The notes beneath the pieces were generated by a model, which saw nothing but the letters and a program-made list of their open reading frames with translations, did not search any database and had not been told where the DNA came from. Position numbers and translations under genes: made by a program. A stretch of DNA of 64,000 nt from Pisaster brevispinus (Eukaryota > Echinodermata > Asteroidea > Forcipulatida > Asteriidae): the NCBI GenBank assembly GCA_023634235.1, contig JAMKCF010000004.1:22638527-22702526 (forward strand), written 5' to 3'. Shown piece by piece: positions 35,801 to 46,500 of this stretch. Each line of letters opens with the position of its first letter. Positions within the stretch are counted from its first letter, which is position 1.

Positions 35801-38800
35801 TTTACCTTTTGGATAATTTAAAAAATAAACTGTTATTAGAACTTCTAATAACTAGAACTTCAAATAGAAGGCAGAGAATAGTTGGAGTGGTCTTCAAAAT
35901 GCAGCATATCAATGATGTACTTTGGAGTGAGGTCATGAAGGGCCTTAAACAATGAGAAATATTTTAAAATGTTTCTCTTCCAAGACAGGTTTTAAAACAA
36001 CTTTGGATTGTGACATAAATTTATGTAGCACCCTACAAGGGTTTACAAGGTGCTCCGGCATTCAGCAGCCACTGCCAGAAACACAGTGGCAATCCCCCAT
36101 TCTCTTAGCGACAATTGTAAACTGGGGTCTATCACGTGCATTACACAACACACAGGACCAACAGCTTTGTGTCCCATCCATTGGCAGAGTAACAATGGTT
36201 AAGCGTCTTGCTTTTAAAAGGACGTCAAGACCAGGACTCAAACCCCCTCTGCTGATCAGAAACATCAGAGCTTGAGTCCAGTCCGCTTGACCACTTGGCC
36301 AGGACACACCACAACAATCTCGCGCCAACAACAACCTCAACTATACATATGACATACTTTTAAAAATCAACAAATTCTTACAGCAAACTAGTTCGTAGTT
36401 GTAGTTGTATTGATCATACTCATACATGTAGGCCTTCAATCTCTATTTAAACAAGTAAACTGTTTGTCCTCATCGTTAACAAGAAAATGTGTTATTGTTA
36501 GACCCAGTACTGGGGGCGCTGTACTCCTATTAGAAAAATCTTGACATCTTCAGTCGTGGTAGCTACTACTAGTACTAGCGAATTCGGGTCATCTCGTACC
36601 CAAGTCAACTCGTACCCAAGTCAACTCGTACCCAGGTGAACTCGTACCAAGGTGAACTCGTACCCAAGTCAACTCGTACCCAAGTCAACTCGAACCCAAG
36701 TTTTAACTCGTACCCAGGTGAACTCGTACCTAGGTGAACTCGTACCCAAGTCAGCTCGTACCCAAGTAAATTTTTACCCAAGTCAACTCGTACCCGAGTA
36801 CCAAAATTATAAAATGTATATCGTTCATTTGTATAAATTATCTATTCTATATTGTAATAATTGTGTTCTCCTGTTATTATATGTTGCAGGTAACAAACAA
36901 GAGTAAGAGAATGACGCAATAAATGTCCGGGGTTTTTTTGTGGAAAAAAGTAATTAATAGACTGCAATTTTTATATATATATTTTTTCAGGAAAAAGGTG
37001 AAGAAGAAAATGTTTGTTTGAATTAAAACGAAATAATTTTTGATGCAATATTTAATTTTTGTATGCAATATTTAATTTGTGTATTTTTTCGGAATAAAAA
37101 GTAAAAGAACATGTTTTTAAAAATAAATTTGTTTTCTTTTTCTTTCAGAGGACATTTTTTTGTAGGTGGTAGGAAAAAATAATAAAGAAAATGTTTTTAA
37201 AAGGAATTAAGAACTTTGTTTGAATAATAGTAAAAATTAAAGTATTTATTTGAATTAATTTGTTTGCGTTTTATTAATCATACGTGTATTGTTTATTGGA
37301 AATGGTTTGTTATAATAAAATGAATTCGCAGCCATGCTGAAACTAAAACAATGTTCCAAAACATTTAAAGAAATGAATACTATTGATGTTTATAATCCAG
37401 GCAGAAAAAATTACATTAATTAAAAACGATTTCGTAAAATGCACGATAGTGAGTAGAACTTCATTCCGTATTAATATTTGTTCTAACTTTAGAACGTAAT
37501 GCAGACAGGGAAAATTCACGGCAAGGAACTTCTCCTGTTCATGGAGAGTCTATTTCTACCTCCATGTCCTGTTTAATATTTATTCTAACTTTAGAACGTC
37601 ATGCAGACAGGGAAAATTCACGGCACGGAACTTCTCCTGTTTAATATTTATTCTAACTTTAGAACGTCACGCAGACAGGGAAAATTCACGGCACGGAACT
37701 TCTCCTGTTTAATATTTGTTCTAACTTTAGAACGTCATGCAGACAGGGAAAATTCACGGCAAGGAACATCTCCTGTTTAATATTTATTCTAACTTTAGAA
37801 CGTCATGCAGACAGGGAAAATTCACGGCAAGGAACATCTCCTGTTTAATATTTATTCTAACTTTAGAACGTCATGCAGACAGGGAAAATTCACGGCACGG
37901 AACTTCTCCTCTGCATACAACGTACGTTAGACGGTACGAGTTGACTTGGGTACTAGTTGACTTGGGTACGAGTTAACCTGGGTACGAGTTCACTTGGGTA
38001 CGAGTTAACCTGGGTACGAGTTAACCTGGGTACGAGTTAACCTGGGTACGAGTTATCCTGGGTACGAGTTGACTTGGGTACGAGTTCACTTGGGTACAAC
38101 ATTTTGGGTACGAGTTGACTTGGGTACGAGTTGACCTGGGTACGAGTTGACCTGTTTCCGTACTAGCTAGTACAACCGAAGATGTCACGCCCCAGTTACT
38201 GGGTCTACATGTATGTTACTGTTAGTTTTAAGAGGTGTCATAAATGGCAAATCTCATAACCATTACCATCGCTGAGAAGTATATGTATCTTTGATTTGGA
38301 TGCCAATTCATAGAAGTTTTGCTCTTTTTTTAAACCACCAAACACAAAATGACCTTGGTTGGTACTGTGTAGTAATACTAGTATAGTATTATTTTAGTAG
38401 TGAAAATGAATAATAATGATGGACACAACAAATTCTGAAGAAGAAAAAACAACGATAGGGAAAGGGGCATGTCGGCACAGTTTCGTACTCCAGTGAAACT
38501 TCTAGGTTTGTCTCTGACCCAATCAGAACCAGATTTGGGAAAATGGTTTTCATCGAAACAATCAGACACTGAAAACGGTGTCATGTCATTCGAAGAGCTC
38601 ACGCTATACTAGTCGGTTCTTTTGTGGTCAGTCAGTGCATATAGACGATAGACTAGCTAGAGCCTAGCTCTATGGTCAGTGTAAACGTTTCAGTGAGTTC
38701 CTTCCATTGAAAGCTGCTGGCCAGAATGCGTGTTTACTTACCTAAAGTCACCCATGCGAAAGACACATCAAGCATACGGCACATTTGTTGCCGACATTTC

Positions 38801-38835
38801 AGTGGAATATCACGTATGTATTTCATGGGCGCCAT
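23854..38835 (-). CDS. IRAK1/4-like interleukin-1 receptor-associated kinase, 12 exons, 1113 aa
   Basis: Ser/Thr kinase relaying Toll/IL-1 receptor signals from MyD88 to TRAF6 in the cytoplasm. Exons in transcript order: 38742-38835, 34385-34570, 32285-32410, 31219-31554, 29083-29323, 28034-28148, 27551-27669, 27183-27378, 26767-26832, 26495-26662, 25843-25918, 23854-25472. All are GT-AG and the frame closes. Death domain about 5-93 (starts [11 protein letters not shown]; contains [17 protein letters not shown]). Pro/Ser/Thr-rich linker about 94-250. Kinase about 260-550: GEGSFG (279-284), Lys299, Tyr351 gatekeeper (typical of IRAKs), catalytic HGD with Asp403, DFG (421-423), [10 protein letters not shown] (445-454). 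The last exon encodes a ~540-residue low-complexity tail with two PxExxE motifs. HGD and YLPEEY resemble IRAK1, ANILLD resembles IRAK4. It is much longer than human IRAK1 (712) or IRAK4 (460). Start: upstream of two in-frame ATGs (38835, 38826), with an in-frame stop just before. Confidence 0.93.
24096..24147 (-). repeat. 15-bp in-frame repeat (GAAPS)n inside the IRAK tail
   Basis: Three near-identical 15-bp units encode [17 protein letters not shown] likely length polymorphism in the disordered tail. Confidence 0.8.
24247..24534 (-). repeat. Duplicated TRAF6-motif module in the IRAK tail
   Basis: Residues 888-913 and 958-983 are a direct repeat with a 70-residue spacing: (K/N)(S/T)SLTTS(E/Q)M(H/R)Q(Y/F)L, then (N/K)REPTE(Q/E)TEK(M/L). 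Each holds one P-x-E-x-x-E, matching the known TRAF6-binding consensus P-x-E-x-x-(acidic/aromatic). They are the only two matches I find in the ~540-residue tail. Confidence 0.85.
25988..26340. repeat. 44-bp minisatellite, eight units, IRAK intron 10
   Basis: ACAGAGACTGTCC recurs every 44 bp from 25988 to 26296 (the last reads ACGGAGACTG). Units are almost identical and contain the near-palindrome TCCTATAGGA. It fills most of the intron between exons 10 and 11. Confidence 0.92.
26850..27090 (-). mobile_element. tRNA-derived SINE, family C
   Basis: On the minus strand it begins with a tRNA-like head (GGCAAGTGCATAAATTGC as box A region, GGGGTTCGATTCCC as box B). The body includes TCTCTCCTATGCCA and the end is AATTATT. 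Other copies: 30880-31160 and 42640-42890, same strand. Confidence 0.6.
27835..28033 (-). repeat. Degenerate ~26-bp tandem repeat abutting the IRAK exon 6 donor
   Basis: About eight units read, on plus, CTTTGTGAAAGTTGCTTA(T/C)C with variable spacers. On the minus strand each reads GTAAGCAACTTTCAC-like, and the true 5' splice site of exon 6 (exon end 28034) is the first unit. Several units therefore carry donor-like GGTAAGC. Confidence 0.65.
28149..29082. other. IRAK intron 5: nothing recognised
   Basis: 934 bp of AT-rich intron between the exon carrying the ATP-binding loop and the next kinase exon. I see no repeat family, hairpin or coding exon. Confidence 0.5.
29590..29739. mobile_element. 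Double-hairpin foldback element in IRAK intron 4
   Basis: Outer arms (GGGAATAACAGTGCGATGAG ... and its exact reverse complement) are ~45 bp and perfect. Nested inside is a second hairpin, CCGCTGTTAATGGACC / GGTCCATTAACAGCGG. A partly related stretch, GAGCCGGTCTTTATATCG, lies at about 30189. No ORF. Confidence 0.72.
30547..30880 (+). mobile_element. SINE family B copy (IRAK intron 4)
   Basis: Box-A-like region GAGCGGTATAGTGCATTGGACTC is followed by CTTGAGCGAGACTCTTAA and AATTGCTTCTC, in the order of the other family B copies. The box B region has decayed. It overlaps or adjoins a family C SINE at 30880-31160 (minus strand). Confidence 0.5.
30880..31160 (-). mobile_element. SINE family C copy ending next to IRAK exon 4
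   Basis: Reads AATAATTTGGGAGGC...GGCATAGGAGAGAACCAA...GGGAATCAAACCAGGGC on plus, the same order as 26850-27090. Its head ends about 60 bp from the exon 4 donor. Confidence 0.55.
31581..31832. mobile_element. GGGCCC-type foldback element (IRAK intron 3)
   Basis: Starts GGGCCCAATGTCTTGGCTC and ends GAGCCATGAAATTGGGCCC. The interior is full of GCTTAC / GTAAGC words that can pair. Related to 22474-22715 and 11632-11920. Confidence 0.55.
32921..33280. mobile_element. CAGGGCT-ended MITE (IRAK intron 2), forward copy
   Basis: Begins CAGGGCTTGAATTTGG and ends CAAATTCGAGCCCTG, the clearest inverted ends of the family. CAACC occurs on both flanks. Confidence 0.65.
33466..33860. mobile_element. CAGGGCT-ended MITE (IRAK intron 2), inverse copy
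   Basis: Begins CAGGGCTCAAATTTTACACTGG and ends AATTCAAGCTCTG, opposite in orientation to the copy 190 bp upstream. The pair could form a ~350-bp stem in the unspliced transcript. Confidence 0.6.
35075..35470 (-). mobile_element. SINE family B, near full length (IRAK intron 1)
   Basis: Minus-strand order: tRNA-like head with AAGAGCACCGGACTCAAG, box-B-like GGGTTCGAGTCCCG, body GCAAGACACTTAACTATG, TGGGACGTTAAGCTG and a 3' end rich in GCGCTTT. The best copy in the window for defining the family. Confidence 0.7.
36020..36310 (-). mobile_element. SINE family B copy (IRAK intron 1)
   Basis: Minus-strand copy with GGTTTGAGTCCTGG, GCAAGACGCTTAACC and the 3' phrase CACCTTGTAAACCCTTG, as at 48900-49018 and 49285-49470. 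Confidence 0.65.
36499..38207. mobile_element. 1.7-kb non-autonomous element with inverted subterminal minisatellites
   Basis: Ends TAGACCCAGTACTGGGG (36499) and CCCCAGTTACTGGGTCTA (38207) are inverted repeats. A second inverted block (TGACATCTTC... / ...GAAGATGTCA) follows inward. Next come arrays of a 16-bp unit AACTCGTACCCAAGTC on the left (36592-36797, ~13 units) and its reverse complement on the right (37933-38157). The AT-rich centre holds a 68-bp array (37480-37915). TA at each outer edge could be a Tc1/mariner-type target. No transposase. Sits in IRAK intron 1. Confidence 0.7.
37480..37915. repeat. 68-bp minisatellite, six units, inside the 1.7-kb element
   Basis: AGAACGT(A/C) recurs at 37491, 37593, 37661, 37729, 37797 and 37865. 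The first gap is 102 bp because of an insertion; the others are exactly 68. Each unit contains CAGACAGGGAAAATTCACGG. Unrelated in sequence to the 68-bp satellite at 12001-12500. Confidence 0.88.
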
Positions 38836-39426
38836 TTGACGTCAAGAACTGCCAGCTATTTTACCAGCAGCACTTTTCCCACAGTAGAACTAGAATTGCC
38901 CACCACGAATCGTAAAACTCTCCAATATTCCGTCTCGGCCACTTCAAAAATATGGATTTTACCAGCGTATATTATTCCACTGAATGAAGGTTTATGAGTG
39001 AGTCAGGCTGGAACATTTTTAACACATTCGAAAGAATGATATTTTTGGTCTACTTAGTCATGAGATCGTGGAGAAGTTACACGAACGTCACACACTTCGC
39101 ATCACATGAACGAAATGCTCAACTTGCTGTGGGTTTTTACGGGGGAAATCCCTGGAATTGATGACGTTTTGTTGTTTAGTTCCGGTTCGACCGAACAAAA
39201 ATTATTGAGGGGTGGCCATAAAGCATGACGCCATAAAAAATAGTTGTTTTATTTTGTAATCGTCTGTTATTTTAACTTCTAGTTTTGAGGAAGGGTGCTT
39301 CTACTTTTTCTAGTGTAAGAAATATATTAAATTACTTCTACTTAAAAATGTTGACCATTTATTGAAAAGAAAAACAAACTGCTGAATTACATTAGAAATG
39401 GACTAGTCTAAGCGCTTTCATACTTT

Positions 39427-39485
39427 TGTGTTCGCTCGTCCCCAGCGCCTTGCCTTAAAACCAAGGCGCTGGGGACTAGCGAAAC
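39427..39485. repeat. GC-rich hairpin upstream of IRAK
   Basis: TTCGCTCGTCCCCAGCGCCTTG pairs with CAAGGCGCTGGGGACTAGCGAA across a 9-13 base loop, with one mismatch. About 600 bp upstream of the IRAK start codon. Confidence 0.6.
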
Positions 39486-41675
39486 TTTCGTGTGCCAAGC
39501 TACTGCATGGGGCATAGACTTTGTGCATTCAGTTGACTATTAATTCACAATACTGTAATGTGTTCACAAAACCATGATAAAACATTGTCGATTTTTTTAT
39601 AAAGTGATGTAATTCGCATCAGAATGTAATATAAGTACAGGAGGACGTTGTAAAATTAGCACCTATGCTAAATTGCAGAAAACATCCGCATTTTGTTTTT
39701 CTTTTTGAGGGAAGAGTAAATAATTTATCGTTCCCACGCTGTACTGTAGGTCAATAACCACACCATACAAACAACCTGTGAAAATTGCTTCACATTCGGT
39801 TTGTCACATTTCAGTGAAAGCAAAAACCAGATTATTTTTTTCTCAGTTGTATTAATTCATTACCTTGTGACCATTGTAAATAAGCAACAATAATCTGAGG
39901 TCTTCAACAGAGCCGAAACTCTAGGGTAAAATTTTAGGGGGCAAAAGGAGGTGCACCCTCTTTTTCGGTGGTGGGGGTGGGGTTGGAGTTCTTGCCAAGT
40001 TTATTGCTTTTTCTTTTCCTTTCAGTGCTATTGTTATGCCATTTAATTTTTTTGGTCTTACAGGAGTGGAACAAGAAACGAGTGTGTGTTTAAATGAAAA
40101 CATAGCCATAAAACATGAAACTATCATGTTAGATAATCAAATGTAATTATTTTTACTCTGCTGGTAATTTCCAATCTCAAAAGTCCATGTATACAATGGG
40201 GGAGGGGCACTTACATCAATTAGGGGGCACTTGCCCCCCCCCCAGTTACGCCACTGATGCTATTTGATAAACTTTGAAATTAATTTAGACTCACCCAAAA
40301 AAAATACAATGAGTCTTATAATCAATGGGCTTTAGTGTTTTTTAACTATCATTATTAATAGGCTAGTAATGTCTAGTCACAATCGCAGCCAAATTTCTAC
40401 ATTTGGGAGGTTTTAGAAAAAATGCTTTGATGTAAAACACGTTTGTTAGACAGATTGCTTGATTATTTCTTCCCTCCATATAGAACATCCCGTGCCCGAC
40501 TCCTGAGGGGATTTTGTGGTTGGATTGACTCAGAAATACAATCATGCTGAATCCAATTTCATTCCCTTCCAATCAAACACCAACAAAAATACAAAAACTT
40601 ACAGTTTAAATATTTTGTTCTGCTTACAAAATCCTTTATTTCGTCGTGTAATACACTGCATTCCCACAAACATGATAATATAATTATATACACGTATAAT
40701 GTTTTTTATATACATTTCACTAAAAGTTCAAATTTGTTCCTCTGAGAAAACAACAGTTTAATATTTCGCTTGATTGAGAATCAGCCTTCATTCAGAACCG
40801 TTAAACAGCCTTGTTATAAAAGTTATGTATTAAAATAACTAATCTCTGCATTGAAAGTCTAAAACATCTTGGATAGAAAATATGTTATTGTTTGTTAAAA
40901 GTCCATACCCTTTGTTCAACATAAAATTGTTTTTAAAAAACTTGTAACAAGTTGTTGTTTTCTCAAAGGCAACTGCATCAGAAACAATATTCCATCTAAA
41001 AAAAGCTGTTCTGCCCTCATCTTTTTATAGGTATTACACAGGAGTGGTAGAGCTGACAAAATAGTTGCAGTGGGTGATCAACCATATACATGAAATAACA
41101 AACCTGTACAAATTTGGGCTTAATCCCAGTGAGTCAGGAGAAAATGCAAATAGTGAAAAGCCAAGCACAGTTTTTAGCATGTTAACACAGTGTCCTTAAT
41201 TTTAGTTACAACAACCAAAATCAGCTGTTGTGGTTTGTTTGGGTTTTTTTAGGTTTCAGCTACAGTTTCTAGAATATGACTCCATTTCCCAGAGGGAAAT
41301 ATTTCATGAAAAAAAAAAATGGTTCTGGTATGAACTTCATAATCAGTAAGCTTTCTGACTAAAATCAAACTCTGATGTTTTTTATCCTTAACAATTCTGT
41401 ATAATTAAATTAGAACCCAAAATGATTTTGTTTTTGCTGATCATCTGATCAGTCAGATGATTGTACAAATTCCTTGAAAGAAATAACAAACCGCTGCTTT
41501 GGGACAAAATTTACCTTTAGAAACCACTTTTAGGTAGTCTTCCCCCCCCCCCTCTTCAAACCTTAGATGAAAATATCAGGCAAATGTTTATCTACAAACA
41601 TATACTGCACACAACAAGACTTCACAGAAACATTAGCTGTGAATAACAGGAAGAAAATTATAGCAGGTTACGTGG

Positions 41676-41865
41676 TTGGTGTAAAAATATGTATTTTTTA
41701 TGTATAAATAACTGCAGTTTGGTTTGGGGTGGGTGGGGGGTAAGATTAAGGGTATAAATGTGCAAAAATGTTGGTGTAAAAATATGTATTTTTTATGTAT
41801 AAATAACTGCAGTTTGGTTTGGGGTGGGTGGGGGGTAAGATTAAGGGTATAAATGTGCAAAAATG
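41676..41865. repeat. 95-bp tandem duplication
   Basis: Two essentially identical copies starting TTGGTGTAAAAATATG at 41676 and 41771, each including GGGGTGGGTGGGGGG. The identity implies a recent event. Confidence 0.9.
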
Positions 41866-42639
41866 TATATATACCTTTTGTTCTTTATCTATTGTTTATA
41901 ATGCAAACGATTGAAAGTCTTCACAAAGTGAAGATATCAGGAGATTTTTATATATTACTTTGCAAGTCGTTTTGTTCTAATTTTAATCATTAGTTTTGAG
42001 TTCATAGCTCAGTCACCAACCCAAGTAAGTTAACTTGCATAGAAATACAATGAAATGGTACCCAATGCCACTGTTTGTAGAATGGATTGGTAATACATAA
42101 TTTAAATCAACACCAGACTATGTTATCAGCCTCTTTTTCATTCTCAGGGGTAGTTTAAGAAAGAATGGCAGCTCACAAATTTAAAGTTAAATGCTATTTT
42201 CTGTTGTTTCTTTCCCCCTCCTCCAAAATGAATTGTTTCTAGAAGTATAGATGTACGGTATATATATATAAATTCCTGTATTGTCTACCATCAAAGTTCA
42301 TAGTGCATAGATTAACATTGGCAGTACAAAAGAACCATCACAGTCCTGTGTAAAAATAGTTCCGTAAAATAAAACTATGCTACTGCATTTCTTGATTATA
42401 TTACATAAATAGAATATTACCTCTGTCTTGCTGCAGCTACTAAACACAACTATTACACTTTTCTCAATTATGATTAAACATCTACACTTAATCTTTGGCA
42501 TTTTTTTGGATTGAATACTTTTCAGGACGATGGGTTAAAGTGCAGGCACTAGTGTCTCAAGAAATTCATAAAGTAATAAAAAATCGGCCTCCGATTTCAC
42601 ACACTTAAAAAAAAAAAAGCTTCACAAAAATGTAACAAT

Positions 42640-42890
42640 AATAATAAAAATTTGGGAGGCTTGCTTCCTTACTTGCAGCTGAGAACCTGAATTGTGAAGG
42701 AGGCGCGCAGCCAGCCACATTGTAGCATAAAACCAGCAATATTAAAACCAGATTATTCCAGAGGGTGGAAATTCCAGAAAAAAATCTGTGTTGCTTTGTA
42801 GAGGACCAACACACACCTCTACTCACATATGACCCAAGCTTGGAATCAAACCAGGGAGTGCTTTATGCACTAAAAGCTGCCCATGCCAAC
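42640..42890 (-). mobile_element. SINE family C copy
   Basis: On plus: AATTTGGGAGGC..., GAGGACCAACACACACCTC, then GGAATCAAACCAGGGAG, matching 30880-31160. The head on the minus strand has TGGCATGGGCAGC. Confidence 0.5.
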
Positions 42891-43564
42891 CTTAACATTT
42901 GCTCAGCAATTTTCTTTCAGGGTTACTAGTCGTATACAGTGTACATCACATAGTATTTTGGCTGGTAACCTGTTTCTTCATAAAATATCATTCTTAACAC
43001 GTTGTTGAAATTGATTAATATCATTACAAATCTAATAAATAAAGCACATCCCAGCAAATTTTTAACTGACTTAGTAACAGCAAAACATTACTTAATAAAT
43101 CCTCCAAAAATACTAATAAAAATAATTTAAAAAAAAATTAAAAACATAAATAAATAAAATTAAAATAAACATGAAATAAAAGGTAAAAAATACATTTAAA
43201 AAGTCAATAAAACAGTAAAAAAAAAATGTAATTCATTTTTTTTAATGAAATAAATGGATTGAATCAATGCTCCAAAATGGAACTTCCTATCAAAGACTCT
43301 TTAAATAAATTGTTTCTGTATTCAAAATCTCAACCAAAGTATCGTAAAAGGAAATATTAATAACTTCATATTTCAGTTGAGGCTGAAAGATCTTAGTTAC
43401 ATTTTTAAAATGTCTGTGAAATGCATGGATAAATGTTGTACATGGAAAATATATCTGCGACATCTCAAAACTTTACTGTACAAACTTATCAAGTGTTGGT
43501 GGTGGTGATATGATTTTGGTGTCACACACTATTTAAGTGAATACATGATGTACAACCGTGTCGT

Positions 43565-46500
43565 TCATTTCTTGGGACCTTTTGCGACATTCTTTGTAGC
43601 TTGGCCAAGTGAAACCTGCTTAGCGTTCGAACCAAACTGTAGGGTGCTTAGCGTTTCGCTTATGTTGTTGACATCGGGGCTGGTGTTGACAAACAAACAA
43701 GCCTGATATAAAAAAAAGGTAAAATTACGCTTTATTGTTATCCAAACTACTGTTCCTGCTTGTACTGAATTAGTTCCCAGGAGAATGGAGAACGGTGACC
43801 GTAATCAAAGAATTCCACAGAGCCATAAAATTGGGTCACGCGAGGAATTTATGGGCAAATCATCGGGACATACTGCAACAAATATCACTTCCACCAAAAT
43901 CTATTCACCTCTATTCCTTTTGAAACAAAAAACCGCCCACTTCTGAAAATTGATAGATTCTGTACTTACCTTAGCATCACCTCCGAGCGCTTGTTGCAGC
44001 AAATGAGTCAGTTTGGAGTTTCGATACGGAACGTGAAGTGCACTTGTTCGGAGCCCATTGAAAACCTGAAACATGAAAACAACAAAAAGATGATAGAAAA
44101 TTATATTTATCATCCTAAACTATAATTATATAACACCCGAGTAGATCCTTGTCATTTGATTGGTCAACGTCATAATCCTTGCATTTTGATGCTATTCATG
44201 GTGCATTTGGGTCCCATTCTTTTCTACTACTACACGTTATACACAGTAGTAACAAATGCCTTCGTAGTGGATGCCAATCTTGTCGTTTTGGTGTTGTTGT
44301 TGGCTTCCATGTTTCAACTTATGAAAACATTCTCAACACTTTACTTATAACCATTCATTATTGCTAACCAACTTACTGTCGTCAAATGTAGAACCAGCAG
44401 ATATTCCCAAACTAACAAGTCTGACAAACTAACAAGTCACCTCAAATGTTAGCATTTCTTTCTGTGGCTTTCTGTTTTCTTTTAAACTCACTGGCTGGCC
44501 CAGTTTGTAAGATGTTAGTTTCTCTAGTTTTTAAGTTCCTTTATCCATTTACCTATTTGGTTTTGTGTTTGTAATTTTTGTTCCTATTTCCTTGTGTAGT
44601 TTTGTGAATTCTTAAACTTCAAGTAATAAACCACAAGGGAAACTGACTGAGTAAATTATTTTATAATTTGGGTTTGAACCGCGGGACCTCCGGATTAATG
44701 TACCGGCGCTCTACCAACTGAGCTATCCAGTTTGTTCAAGTCCCGCTCCAGTCAATTTTTCCTTGTTCAAACCCAAATTCTTAAACTTATAATGTTTTTA
44801 TTCTCTCTGTACATATATACAATTTTGCTCTTTGGCTGCTATGTTTGCATTTTTAATAAACCAATAATACAGTAATAATAGTTAGTATTTGTTTATTACC
44901 TAGGTTTAACTTTCACAGACCAGTTTAAAAGACAAACTGCTTAGGTAATTAATCTTCTCAGCAAACATTAGTGGGGCACCAGTCTCAATTGAAATAAGTT
45001 TTCCCAACTCAGACCTGGAGCCTTGCATGTGGATTGGGTTTTCAGTCCCTCCTAATTGGGTGGGTTTTCCCCATTTGGGGATTTCCTCCCACATCTAAAA
45101 CTGAACATTTCTTCTCGTTTCCTATTCACCATCCTGTTAATGGCACTTGCGCTGTTGGGTGTGGAATGAAATAAAAGGAAAAAAAACCCAAATGATTTGC
45201 TTTATTTGACAAACCTGGCCGAGTGAGGTGAGTGACTTATTAATAGCAGCTGCTTCCACCAAGGTTTGTCCTGTGGCACCCGTCTTGGCGATCCGTTCAG
45301 ACCCAGCCAGATCCACCAGCATCAGGGAACCGAAACTCGTTGCATTGGACACCTTGTTAACGCCCTCAACGTTCAGAATCAGTAGCAGATGGGAGCGGGA
45401 ACTGAGAGTGGGATACAATACAACAAATACAAAAATGTCAGTTAACACCTTCCATTATCTAAAACAAAAATGAGTGATTTGCCTACAGAAAACCTCATCA
45501 TCTCCTCGGATGTGGCTCAATAGTCTGTGAATACTTGCCAAATGTTGCCAAGTATTTAGCATTTGGTTCAGAAACGTTCCATGTAGGCGCTTTTTACGAA
45601 TTACACACACCTGGTGGAGTTCATCTTGGTGGCGGCCGTTGTTCGGTTCGAGTCTCCGGTTTCCATGACAGCAGTGATGTCACGCTCCTCCTTAACCTCG
45701 ACTTCCGTCAGTCCCTGCACGAAAAGTCTCTTGCCTTGCATCTTGATGTCCAGTTTCTTCTTGTCACTTTCTTGGCAGAGTAGATCCAGCAGGGCTTCAT
45801 TGTACACCTCTAACATAGACACCTGAGACGAGAATGAAAATATTTACCTAGAGTTGGAATCATATCTGGTTCAAAATCAGCGCTCAAAAATACCCATAGC
45901 TTGTCAATGTCAATCTCTTTCGGGGTACACATCAACCAGTACTCTTGTTTTTATAATGGCATGTCGTACCATGGCATGTTGTGGCCGAGTGGTTGGAGGC
46001 GCTGGATTTAAGCTTTGGTGTTACTAATCAAACGAGTGTGGGTTTGAGAGTCGGGGCACTTCAGTCGTTGAGCAAGATACTTTATTATATTGCTATGTCC
46101 TTCAGATGGGACATAAAGTGGTAGGTCCTGTGTACTAGGATTGGTAGTGCAAGTAAAAGGACCTAGAACACTTATCATGGAAGTGTTTCTGGCTCACATA
46201 GCAAGCACCCTTGTTTAAAGGTTTCTACTATTGAGGCATCCTTGGTTTCATTACCAAAAATATATAATAATACTTAAAATGATAAGCAATTTCTGTGCTG
46301 AAATTGCAATTCCTTCTAACAATACTTACCTTCAGCGAATAAGACACCTGGTCTCTCTCACTACAGATCTTAAGAAGTTCTCTTATTGATCGGACGTTGA
46401 CACCGGGATCATCCTTAGTTCCCATCATGGTGAAGGTTTTACCGGAACCGGTCTGTCCGTATGCCATGATGCAGACATTGTAGCCGTCCACACAGGAAGT

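Larger units (their letters stand above)
38836..43564. other. Region between IRAK and kinesin genes, probably mostly kinesin 3' UTR
   Basis: 38836-39200 should hold the IRAK promoter and 5' UTR; no clear core element seen. 39427-39485 is a hairpin. From about 40615 to 43564 the DNA is AT-rich without coding frames. A minus-strand AATAAA at 40636-40641 could end a ~2.9-kb kinesin 3' UTR. It also contains a 95-bp tandem duplication (41676-41865) and a family C SINE (42640-42890). The UTR extent is inferred. Confidence 0.4.

Noticed and set aside
36652..36906. Repetitive plus-strand frame reading TRTQV / [11 protein letters not shown]
   Set aside because: Produced entirely by translation of the 16-bp minisatellite; no gene signals.
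36592..38157. CRISPR-like array of short repeats
   Set aside because: The units are contiguous without unique spacers, the two arrays are in opposite orientation, and the DNA is eukaryotic intron. They are minisatellites of a mobile element.
44650..44740. Possible functional tRNA gene on the minus strand (D arm, anticodon-like arm and T arm visible)
   Set aside because: The two sides of the acceptor stem do not pair, the anticodon loop is the wrong size, and the unit recurs with the same flanks at 50160-50440. It is a SINE head.
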